From JBBSTY01 sp038235385 (GTDB lineage Bacteria; Actinomycetota; Acidimicrobiia; Acidimicrobiales; Acidimicrobilacustridaceae): a stretch of DNA of 19,881 nucleotides. Location of the stretch: NCBI GenBank assembly GCA_038235385.1, contig JBBSTY010000077.1, positions 1-19,881 on the forward strand, read 5' to 3'. The notes beneath the pieces were generated by a model. That model was not told where the DNA came from, did no database searches, and worked only from the letters and a program-made list of their open reading frames with translations. Made by a program: the position numbers and the translations under genes. Shown here piece by piece: positions 7,296 through 13,866 of this stretch; within the stretch, counting starts at the first letter, position 1, and each line of letters opens with the position of its first letter.

Positions 7296-7838
7296 TCAGC
7301 CAAGCGAGGCGTGCTCGGCGCCGAGGATCGCGAGCGCGATCACGGCGGGCACGTCGCCCGTGTTCGACCAGCGGTGGCGCGTGCCGTTCTGGACGTAGGT
7401 GTCGCCCGGGTTCAGCGTGACCTTCTCGCCGTCGTCGAGCTCGAGCGTGGCATGGCCGGACACCACCACCCCGTAGTCGATGGTGGCGGTCGTGTGCATG
7501 CCCGGGTCCGCCGGCTCCAGGTGCTCGGCCATCCCCGGCAGCTTGTCGGCGAACTCCGCCAACGCGGCGTCGATGTCGAGGTCGGCCGGGGCGCCCACGC
7601 CGCCGTCGGGTGCGATGGTGAAGAAGCCGAACCGGAACCCGCCGAGTGGGGGGAAGTACGAGGGCGCGGACGGTCGGGAGCCGTCGTCGGGGAACGACGC
7701 GGGGGCATCGCTTCCCCAGAGCTGGTGGAACTCGCTTCCGGGCAGCAGGGCGAGGGTCACCGGTGCCACGTGGTCATCGCTGACGAACACCGCCTTCCCG
7801 CTCGGGTCGTGCCCCGTGACCACACGTCGGACGTCCAT
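7296..7838 (-). CDS. Cupin-domain protein
   Basis: The 180-residue protein begins MDVRRVVTGHDPSGKAVFVS and has a C-terminal cupin barrel (about 105-175). The first cupin motif is reduced to MHTTATIDYGVVVSGHATLEL (H115 and D121) and the second reads PGDTYVQNGTRHRWSNTG with H155. Cupins bind a divalent metal through three His and one Glu. Here only two histidines and an Asp occupy the expected region, so metal binding may be weak or different. Proteins of this layout are common in actinobacteria and proteobacteria near degradation genes, but the reaction is not known to me. AGGAGG six bases before the ATG at 7838 (complement of 7845-7850) fixes the start, although the frame stays open upstream. 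It is divergent from the HTH-nucleotidyltransferase unit with a 136-base shared promoter region. Confidence 0.83.
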   Translation of the reverse strand: MDVRRVVTGHDPSGKAVFVSDDHVAPVTLALLPGSEFHQLWGSDAPASFPDDGSRPSAPSYFPPLGGFRFGFFTIAPDGGVGAPADLDIDAALAEFADKLPGMAEHLEPADPGMHTTATIDYGVVVSGHATLELDDGEKVTLNPGDTYVQNGTRHRWSNTGDVPAVIALAILGAEHASLG

Positions 7839-7948
7839 TTGCTTCCTCCTGGTGATGGCGCACCTGGCGGCGACGCTACCGCCGACGGGCGGCACCGTCT
7901 CGGCGGCGGCACCGGCCGAAGGTCCAGACGGGAGGTCCGCCGCACAGC

Positions 7949-7966
7949 GGTATCTGATCGGATACC
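7949..7966. promoter_or_regulatory. 18-bp near-perfect palindrome, candidate operator of the HTH gene
   Basis: The sequence GGTATCTGATCGGATACC reads the same on both strands at 16 of 18 positions; GGTATC and GATACC are exact inverted copies around a GATC core. It ends eight bases before the ATG of the XRE-type gene and lies in the gap shared with the divergent cupin gene. A dyad of this size directly at a helix-turn-helix gene is typical of an autoregulatory operator. That role is inferred from position and symmetry only. Confidence 0.55.
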
Positions 7967-7974
7967 ATGAAGCC

Positions 7975-8289
7975 ATGATCGCATCCGAACTGGTGCAACG
8001 GGTCAGGAACCGGGCAGGACTGTCGCTGCGCGAGCTCGGGCGGCGTGCCGGCACCTCGCACTCGACGCTGTCGGCCTATGAGGCAGGGCGGAAGGTGCCC
8101 ACGGTCGACACGCTCGATCGCATCGTTCGTGCCGCTGGGTTCGTGGCCGGCATCGATCTCGAACCCGATGTGGGCGGCCCTGACCGCACGGCCCGTGGCC
8201 GTGAGCTGGTCGAGGTGCTCGACCTGGCGGCGATGTTCCCGGCCCGGCATGCCCCCACGCTCGACTACCCCCGCTTCGGGGCGTCATGA
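7975..8289 (+). CDS. XRE-family helix-turn-helix protein (candidate antitoxin/regulator)
   Basis: The 104-residue protein carries an N-terminal HTH_3/XRE domain (about 5-58): LVQRVRNRAGLSLRELGRRA is the first helices, TSHSTLSAYEAGRKVP the recognition helix and turn, and TLDRIVRAAGF the last helix. A short charged C-terminal tail follows (LVEVLDLAAMFPARH), which could contact a partner. This fold binds operator DNA as a dimer. Its position directly before a nucleotidyltransferase gene, 88 bases apart on the same strand, together with the palindrome upstream, suggests the regulator or antitoxin of a toxin-antitoxin-like pair. That is inference from arrangement. The start is the ATG at 7975, just before which lies GAAGCC but no strong Shine-Dalgarno; a leaderless or short-leader transcript is possible. 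Confidence 0.82.
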   Translation: MIASELVQRVRNRAGLSLRELGRRAGTSHSTLSAYEAGRKVPTVDTLDRIVRAAGFVAGIDLEPDVGGPDRTARGRELVEVLDLAAMFPARHAPTLDYPRFGAS

Positions 8290-8377
8290 TCCCGACCGGA
8301 CGGGCCACCCCGGGGTGTGGGTGCCACGCGGCGAGCGCGTGCCCACCGAGGCTCGCGACGGCATCGGTGAGCCGTCG

Positions 8378-8917
8378 ATGAGCGGCCTCCCGGACAAGAT
8401 CCTGGAGGTGCATCGCTCACTCGATCGGGCGGGGATCGCGCACGCGTTCGGCGGCGCGCTGGCGTTGGCATGGTGCACCGAACGCGCCCGAGGCACGATC
8501 GACATCGACCTCAACGTCTTCACGGGTGTCGATCGGGTGCTCGACCTGCTCGCGGCGCTGCCCGCGGGCGTCGCCTGGGCCGACGAGGACCAGCGGCTGC
8601 TCGAGCGCGATGGACAGGTGCGCCTGTGGTGGGAGACGACGCCGATCGATGTCTTCATGAACACCACCGCCTTCCACGAGCAGGCCGCGGAACGTTCCCG
8701 CATCGAGGACTTCGCCGGTGTCGACGTGCCGTTCCTCTCGTGCACCGACGTCGCGGTGTTCAAGGCGTTCTTCAACCGGACGAAGGACTGGGCCGATCTC
8801 GAGGAGATGCACGCGGCGGGCACCCTCGATCTCGATCGGGTGATCGGGGTCCTGGTCCGGTACCTCGGAGCGGACGACGATCGCATCGATCGTCTCGTCG
8901 TGCTCGGCCGAACCTGA
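8378..8917 (+). CDS. Nucleotidyltransferase of AbiEii/MenA-like type (candidate toxin)
   Basis: The 179-residue product shows the minimal DNA polymerase-beta nucleotidyltransferase fold. It has HAFGGALALAW (22-32, the GG motif), R-x-T-I-D-I-D-L (38-45) with catalytic D42 and D44, a third acidic strand TTPIDVFMN (88-95) with D91, and a conserved helix VFKAFFNRTKDWADLEEM (127-144) with K129. This order matches AbiEii/MenA-like and related nucleotidyltransferases; MenA toxins transfer nucleotides to tRNA acceptor ends, but the target here is unknown. The ATG at 8378 has GGTGAG six bases upstream (8366-8371). In-frame GTG codons such as 8315 would add about 21 residues without recognisable homology. 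Paired with the preceding HTH gene it resembles a toxin-antitoxin or abortive-infection module; a metabolic nucleotidyltransferase is the alternative. Confidence 0.75.
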   Translation: MSGLPDKILEVHRSLDRAGIAHAFGGALALAWCTERARGTIDIDLNVFTGVDRVLDLLAALPAGVAWADEDQRLLERDGQVRLWWETTPIDVFMNTTAFHEQAAERSRIEDFAGVDVPFLSCTDVAVFKAFFNRTKDWADLEEMHAAGTLDLDRVIGVLVRYLGADDDRIDRLVVLGRT

Positions 8918-8941
8918 TCGGAGTCGGGGGTCACCCCGATC
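8916..8941. terminator. Possible bidirectional stem-loop between convergent genes
   Basis: GATCGG at 8916-8921 is the exact inverted copy of CCGATC at 8936-8941, with a GC-rich 14-base loop region that can itself pair (GGGG with CCCC). It spans the gap between the stop codons of the nucleotidyltransferase and glycosyltransferase genes. There is no T-tract, so termination is only a plausible role. Confidence 0.33.
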
Positions 8942-10433
8942 GATGGAGGGCCGGACCGTTCGTGATCCGCCTCCAGGCGCGGTCGACCGCAACGGCGGCG
9001 AACAACGCGACGAAGGGGAGGGCCGGGAGGTGGAAGCGGGCGCCGCCGAAGAAGACCAGGGGCACGACGAGCAGGGTGATCGCCCACGCGAGCACGAGGC
9101 GAGCCCGGCTGTCGCCACGCCAAGCCGCCGCGATCGCGCCGACGATCGCCACGGCGCCGACCAGGTAGTACCAGCCATCGGCGAGCACCCGCAGCACGGT
9201 GCGGGTGGTGTCGCCGAGGAACGGATCGGCCCCATAGGACTCGACCGCGTCGACTCCTTCATGATCGTGGACGAGCAGGTGGAACGTCTTGCGGGCGAGC
9301 AGCTCCACCTCGCGGACCGGGTGTGCTCGGGCATACGCGATGGCGCGTTCGGTGCCGCGCCGGTTGCGTTCTGCCTCGCGCCGGTCCTCGGGAACGTGGT
9401 CGTACCCGCCGCCGCACAGGTCGTTGAGGTCGATGTACTCGCCCGATGACTCGGGCGAGTGGCCGATGCAGAGGTTGTCGCCGGTGTTGGTGGCGATGAA
9501 CACGGTGCCGTCGAGCGCTCGGGAGCTGCGGATGCTCCACGGCACGACGACGAGCCCGACGACGCCCACCACGACGGCGATGGCACCCAGGCCGTGCCGC
9601 CAGCCGGGTCGGCCGAGACCCCACGCGAGCACCAGCACCGGGAGGAACGCCAGGGTGATGGGGCGGATCATCGTCGCGGCGGCGAACGCGATGGCGAGGA
9701 CGATGATCCAAGGCCACGGCGGGACCACCAGGCCGGCCGCTCGCCGCGCATCGGTGCCGTCGACCGTGTCGGACTCGCTCACGCGGGACTCACCCATGAC
9801 GGACTCACCCATGACGGACTGTGTGACCGACTCGACGGTGCCGGTGCCGGTGCCGGGACCGGTGGCGGTCGAACCCGATTCGTCAGGGGCCGTGGTGCGC
9901 CGCGGTGCGGACCACTGCACCAGGAGCAGGGCGATGACGGCGACGAGGAAGCAGAACACCGTCTCGAGGTACGCCGTGGCGGTGTAGAGGATCAGACTGG
10001 GGAACAGGGCGACGAGAGCCGCGGCTATCCGCGCCGCCCGCGTCCCGGCGAGCTGGCGGGCGATGGCGAACACCACACCGACCGTCGCGGTCCCGCACAC
10101 CAGGTTGAGGCCGATCGCCACCTGCATCGCCGCGGTGCCCGGTGCGATCAGTCGCGCCAGCCACAGGAGGCCACCGAGCACCGCCGGGTAGCCGACGGGG
10201 TAGTACGCGGTCGGCCGTCCGTAGAAGAAGGTGACGTAGCCCTTGCCGCTCGCCAGCTCGTCGGCGTGGGTGACGTACGAGAACGGGTCACCGAACGACG
10301 TCGGCGTCCGCGCTGCGTACAGGCACCACGCCAGGCGGATGACGAATGCCCCGACGAGGACGGCCACCAGGAACGCGTCCGGGCGGCTCGACCGGCGTGA
10401 CGGTGGGGAGACCGTGGCGGTCGGGCGAGCCAT
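8931..10433 (-). CDS. Multi-pass membrane glycosyltransferase (GT-C, ArnT/PMT-like)
   Basis: The 500-residue protein has many hydrophobic segments. The first starts near residue 20 and others cluster at about 75-160, 225-285 and 425-480, typical of GT-C enzymes that use polyprenyl-phosphate sugars at the membrane. Family cues are the acidic first outer loop SFGDPFSYVTHADELASGKG (about 45-64), FYGRPTAYYPVGYPAVLGGLLW, and the C-terminal RFHLPALPFVALFAA. It probably transfers a sugar to a lipid or protein at the outer face; donor and acceptor are unknown. A loop of about 55 residues (roughly 160-217) is low-complexity Ser/Thr/Gly with a duplicated VMGES unit encoded by a 15-base tandem repeat, probably a slippage insertion. 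The start is the ATG at 10433. The nested palindrome lies between this start and the stop of the LLM gene behind it. Confidence 0.82.
   Translation of the reverse strand: MARPTATVSPPSRRSSRPDAFLVAVLVGAFVIRLAWCLYAARTPTSFGDPFSYVTHADELASGKGYVTFFYGRPTAYYPVGYPAVLGGLLWLARLIAPGTAAMQVAIGLNLVCGTATVGVVFAIARQLAGTRAARIAAALVALFPSLILYTATAYLETVFCFLVAVIALLLVQWSAPRRTTAPDESGSTATGPGTGTGTVESVTQSVMGESVMGESRVSESDTVDGTDARRAAGLVVPPWPWIIVLAIAFAAATMIRPITLAFLPVLVLAWGLGRPGWRHGLGAIAVVVGVVGLVVVPWSIRSSRALDGTVFIATNTGDNLCIGHSPESSGEYIDLNDLCGGGYDHVPEDRREAERNRRGTERAIAYARAHPVREVELLARKTFHLLVHDHEGVDAVESYGADPFLGDTTRTVLRVLADGWYYLVGAVAIVGAIAAAWRGDSRARLVLAWAITLLVVPLVFFGGARFHLPALPFVALFAAVAVDRAWRRITNGPALHRSG
9786..9820. repeat. 15-bp in-frame tandem repeat inside the glycosyltransferase gene
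   Basis: The unit GGACTCACCCATGAC occurs at 9786-9800 and 9801-9815, followed by GGACT. On the coding strand it encodes repeated V-M-G-E-S residues in a low-complexity loop between membrane segments. Being a multiple of three it does not disturb the frame, and copy number may vary between strains. Confidence 0.85.
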
Positions 10434-10477
10434 GGGGTGAAGCTACCGGGACCGCGCTCCCGCCTCGGACACCGCCC

Positions 10478-10541
10478 CCCCCTCCGAAATTGCGGCGGTG
10501 AACATCATGGTGATGTTTGGGAGCCGCAATTTCGGAGGGGG
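10478..10541. repeat. Nested palindrome: 19-bp perfect arms enclosing an inner 7-bp hairpin
   Basis: The arm CCCCCTCCGAAATTGCGGC (10478-10496) is repeated exactly in inverted form at 10523-10541. The 26-base spacer itself holds a second inverted repeat: AACATCA and TGATGTT around TGG (10501-10517). The whole element lies between the stop of the LLM oxidoreductase gene and the start of the glycosyltransferase gene, both on the minus strand. It could act as a strong RNA hairpin (terminator or processing site), a repetitive extragenic palindrome, or a miniature mobile element. The left arm is preceded by three more C residues. On the minus strand no U-run follows the hairpin, so a classical intrinsic terminator is not indicated. 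Confidence 0.9.
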
Positions 10542-10551
10542 TGACGTGCCG

Positions 10552-11604
10552 CTAGATGGAGTCGACGAGGTCTCGCATGGTCTCGACCGTCTCGACCTTG
10601 GCCGCGAGGGAGCCGCCGAGGCCGAGTTGGAGGTGGGTGACGCCGGCTTCCTTGTAGGCGACGACCCGGTCGGTGACGTGGCCGAGGGGGCCGACCATGG
10701 CCGCGGCGTCGAGGTAGTCGCGGGGGACCTCGGCCGCCGCCTCGGCCTTCTTGCCGTCGAGGTAGAGGTCCTGGATGGTCTTGGCCTCGGCCTCCCATCC
10801 GTACGCCGACATGATGTCGTTGTAGAAGTTCTTGCCGCGGGCACCCATGCCACCGACGTAGAGCGCGACCTGCGGGCGGCTGGCGTCGAGCGCCTTCTCG
10901 ATCACGGCGTCGTCCTCGGTGATGCGCACCGTGCCGCCGGCGATGGTCTGGAGGGGGCCGAGCTCGGGGAGCCGCTTCGCCGTGCCCTTCGCGAGGGCGT
11001 CGCCCCAGACACGATCGGCCTTCTCGGGGACGAAGAACACAGGGATCCACCCGTCGGCGACCTCGGCGGTGGCCGCCACGCTCATCCCCTTGAGCGATGC
11101 CCACCAGATCGGGATCGAATCGCGGACAGGGTGGTTGATCAGCTTGAGCGGCTTGCCGAGACCCGTCCCCTCACCGGCAGGGAGCGGGATGTCGATCGTC
11201 GTGCCATGGTAGTCGATGACCTCGCGGCGCCACGTGGCCCGGCAGACCTCGATCGTCTCCCTGATGCGCTGCATGGGCTTGTCGTAGGCAACCCCGTGGA
11301 ACCCCTCGATCACCTGCGGGCCCGACGCGCCCAGCCCGCAGTTGATCCGTCCCCCCGAAACCGAGTCGAGGCCGGCGAAGGTCATGGCGAGGAGCGTGGC
11401 CGTGCGCGAGTAGACGTTGACGATGGCCGAGCCGATCTCGACCCGTTCGGTGGCGGCAGCCAGGTACCCCATCATCGAGATGGCGTCGTAGCTGTACGCC
11501 TCGGGTACCCACACGCAGTCGATCCCCGCCTTCTCCAGGGCACTGACCTCGTCGGCTGTGGCCTTGACGTCGCCGGAGTAGTTGAGCATCACGCTGAGCT
11601 TCAT
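10552..11604 (-). CDS. LLM-class F420-dependent oxidoreductase
   Basis: The 350-residue protein belongs to the luciferase-like monooxygenase superfamily in its F420-dependent actinobacterial branch. It shows the N-terminal strand MKLSVMLNYSG, the region GIDCVWVPEAYSYDAISMMGYLAA (about 26-49), the signature GRINCGLGASGPQVIEGFHG (about 87-106), and IPIWWASLKGMSVAATAEVADGW in the second half of the barrel. Such enzymes use reduced coenzyme F420 for hydride transfer to alcohols, ketones or unsaturated compounds in the cytoplasm; the substrate cannot be read from sequence. F420 use is inferred from subfamily likeness. The ATG at 11604 has GAGGA six bases upstream and matches the family N-terminus; the open frame upstream to 11706 adds only Arg-rich non-homologous residues. 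A gap of 127 bases separates it from the helicase gene behind it, so co-transcription is uncertain. Confidence 0.88.
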   Translation of the reverse strand: MKLSVMLNYSGDVKATADEVSALEKAGIDCVWVPEAYSYDAISMMGYLAAATERVEIGSAIVNVYSRTATLLAMTFAGLDSVSGGRINCGLGASGPQVIEGFHGVAYDKPMQRIRETIEVCRATWRREVIDYHGTTIDIPLPAGEGTGLGKPLKLINHPVRDSIPIWWASLKGMSVAATAEVADGWIPVFFVPEKADRVWGDALAKGTAKRLPELGPLQTIAGGTVRITEDDAVIEKALDASRPQVALYVGGMGARGKNFYNDIMSAYGWEAEAKTIQDLYLDGKKAEAAAEVPRDYLDAAAMVGPLGHVTDRVVAYKEAGVTHLQLGLGGSLAAKVETVETMRDLVDSI

Positions 11605-11731
11605 GGTCGTCCTCGGTGCGGTGTCGGGGTGGAACCCATGGTGGTTCGGCCACCCTAGGGGTCGGCAACCATCCCGGCGTCGCCCCGTCCGGGCCCGATC
11701 GCCCACCCCTGGGCTCGGACCGGGGAGTCGG

Positions 11732-13777
11732 TCAGGCCCAGAGGGCGTCGAGGTCGGCGCCGACCTTCACCGTCGCGTCGAGCACCGGCGCGGCGAGGGT
11801 GTCGTGGCGCTCGGTGTGGGTGGAGCGGTCGGTGTCGAAGCACGCCGCCACGGTGTCGGACAGGAACCGCGACGGCTGGCCGAACAGGTGGGCGTCGTCG
11901 CGCCCGCGGGGACGGTGGTGGTAGCGCAACGGGACGTACACGTGGAGGGCTCGACGGGGCCGCGTGACGGCGACGTAGAAGAGGCGGCGCTCCTCCTCGA
12001 GACCCTCGAGGCTCGAGAGCGCCATGTCCGAGGGGAAGTTGCCGTCCGACGCGTTGAGGATGTGGGCGACCTCCCACTCGAGTCCCTTGGCCGAGTGCAC
12101 CGTGGAGATCACCAACCAGTCCTCGTCGACCAGGGGCGGACCTGCGAGCTCGCCCGTGGACGACGGCGGTTCGAGCGTCAGGTCGGCGGCGACGTCGGAG
12201 AGTCGGGCCGCGTCGTGAGCGGCGACCACGAGCGCATCGAGATCCGCGAGCCGTGCCGCTCCGTTCTCGTAGGCCCGTTCGACGAGCGGTGCCAGCGCGA
12301 TGCACAGGCGCTCGGCGTGAGCGGCGAGCGGTTCGTCCGGCTCACGTCGAAGTGCCGTGACGAGCGTGCCCGCGGCCTCGCGGGTGCCCGGCGGAAGCGC
12401 CTCGAGCGCGAGCGGCCAGCGCAGCAGCACCTCATTCGGGGTACCCGGTTGGTCGACGCCGAGCGCCTCGATGGCCCGGCGTGCCGACACCGGTCCCACC
12501 CCCTCGACGAGTTGCAGGAGGCGGAACCACGAGAGCTCGTCGCGGGGGTTGTCGGCCAGGCGGAACAGACAGACGAGATCCTTGACGTGGGCGGCCTCGA
12601 GGTAGCGGAGGCCTCCGTACTTGACGTACGGGATGCGGCGGCGGGAGAGCTCGAGCTCGAGCAGGGCGCTGTGGTGGGCCGCACGGACGAGGACCGCCTG
12701 CTCCTGCAGGCGCACGCCGGCCTCGCGATGGGCCAGCACCTGGGTGCAGACCGCCCCGACCTGGGCATCCTCGTCGGCGCAGTGGACCAGACGCGGACGG
12801 GTGGCCTGCTCGGTGGCCTCGGCGGTGAGCCGCGCCAGGAACCCTGCGGGTGCATCGGCGCTCACCGCGTTGGCCACATCGAGGATGGGCTGGGTGGATC
12901 GGTAGTTGCGCCCGAGCGAGATGGTGGCGATGCCGGGGAAGCGCTCGTCGATGCGCAGGAGGTGCTCGGGGCTCGCGCCCCGGAACCCGTAGACGGCCTG
13001 GGAGTCGTCGCCGACGACGGTGATGCGCTCGTCGTCGCGGCGCAGGGCCCGCATGATGTCGACCTGGAGGGCGTTCACGTCCTGGTACTCGTCGACGCAG
13101 ATGTGGTCGAGCTCGGCCGCGAGGGTGGACCCGAGTCGGTCATCGGTGGCGGCGGCACGCCAGTAGAGGAGGAGGTCGTCGAAGTCGAGCAGACCGAGGA
13201 TGCGCTTGCGTTCGACGTAGCCGCGACAGATGTCGGCGATGGGCTCGATCAGCTCCGAGCACCACGGTGCGATCTCGGCTGCCACCGCCGACAGGGGGCG
13301 CTGGGTGTTGACCGAGCGGGAGTAGAGGTCGAGGAGGGTGGCCTTGCGGGGGAAGCGCCGTCGGTCGGGCAGGGAGGGGTTGCGCTCCTGGCGCACGAGA
13401 TCGATGACGTCGGCGGCGTCGGAGGTGTCGAGCACGGTGAAGCCGTCGGGCAGGCCCAGGGCGGTGGCGTGTCGGCGCAGGGCCCGATGGGCCACCGAGT
13501 GGAACGTACCGCCCAGCACCCGGGTCGGCCGGCGCGTCCCCGCGCCCTGCTCGACCAGCGCCGTGGTGCGGGTGACCATCTCGCGCGCCGCTCGCCGGGT
13601 GAAGGTGAGCAGCAGGATGCGTTCGGCCGGCGTGCCGTTGGCCACCAGCCACGCCACCCGGGAGGTGAGGGTGGTGGTCTTGCCGGTGCCGGCACCGGCC
13701 ACGATCCGCAGGGCACCGCCGTCGAACGTCGCCGCCGCCCGCTGGTCCTCGTTGAGCTGTTCGAGCCAGGGGAACAT
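11732..13777 (-). CDS. UvrD/PcrA-like superfamily 1 DNA helicase
   Basis: The 681-residue protein has the full set of SF1A helicase motifs in order. They are the Q-motif region LNEDQRAAA (8-16), Walker A AGAGTGKTTT with K33, motif Ia LLTFTRRAAREM, Walker B CVDEYQDVN with D229 and E230, motif III VGDDSQAVYGFRGA, motif IV LGRNYRSTQPIL, motif V STVHSAKGLEWEVAHI and motif VI EERRLFYVAVTRPRRAL. These 3'-5' helicases unwind DNA in repair and replication. It is close to the usual length for UvrD/PcrA and has no RecB-type nuclease domain, so it is not AdnA/AdnB or RecB. The start is the ATG at 13777, matching the Q-motif position; the frame is open upstream but lacks homology. It is a cytoplasmic ATPase of DNA repair, lying on the opposite strand two kilobases from the resection operon. 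Confidence 0.92.
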   Translation of the reverse strand: MFPWLEQLNEDQRAAATFDGGALRIVAGAGTGKTTTLTSRVAWLVANGTPAERILLLTFTRRAAREMVTRTTALVEQGAGTRRPTRVLGGTFHSVAHRALRRHATALGLPDGFTVLDTSDAADVIDLVRQERNPSLPDRRRFPRKATLLDLYSRSVNTQRPLSAVAAEIAPWCSELIEPIADICRGYVERKRILGLLDFDDLLLYWRAAATDDRLGSTLAAELDHICVDEYQDVNALQVDIMRALRRDDERITVVGDDSQAVYGFRGASPEHLLRIDERFPGIATISLGRNYRSTQPILDVANAVSADAPAGFLARLTAEATEQATRPRLVHCADEDAQVGAVCTQVLAHREAGVRLQEQAVLVRAAHHSALLELELSRRRIPYVKYGGLRYLEAAHVKDLVCLFRLADNPRDELSWFRLLQLVEGVGPVSARRAIEALGVDQPGTPNEVLLRWPLALEALPPGTREAAGTLVTALRREPDEPLAAHAERLCIALAPLVERAYENGAARLADLDALVVAAHDAARLSDVAADLTLEPPSSTGELAGPPLVDEDWLVISTVHSAKGLEWEVAHILNASDGNFPSDMALSSLEGLEEERRLFYVAVTRPRRALHVYVPLRYHHRPRGRDDAHLFGQPSRFLSDTVAACFDTDRSTHTERHDTLAAPVLDATVKVGADLDALWA

Positions 13778-13866
13778 GCGTTCGACCCTAGCTCGTGCCG
13801 TCGGGTCTCGGTGTCGACCCTCGTCGAACCCGGAGCGGTTCGGCCCGATGGACGGCCGTCGGTGGG

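Noticed and set aside
10478..10541. Calling the nested palindrome a classical rho-independent terminator
   Set aside because: The hairpin is strong but lacks a U-run on the transcribed (minus) side and has an unusual nested structure.
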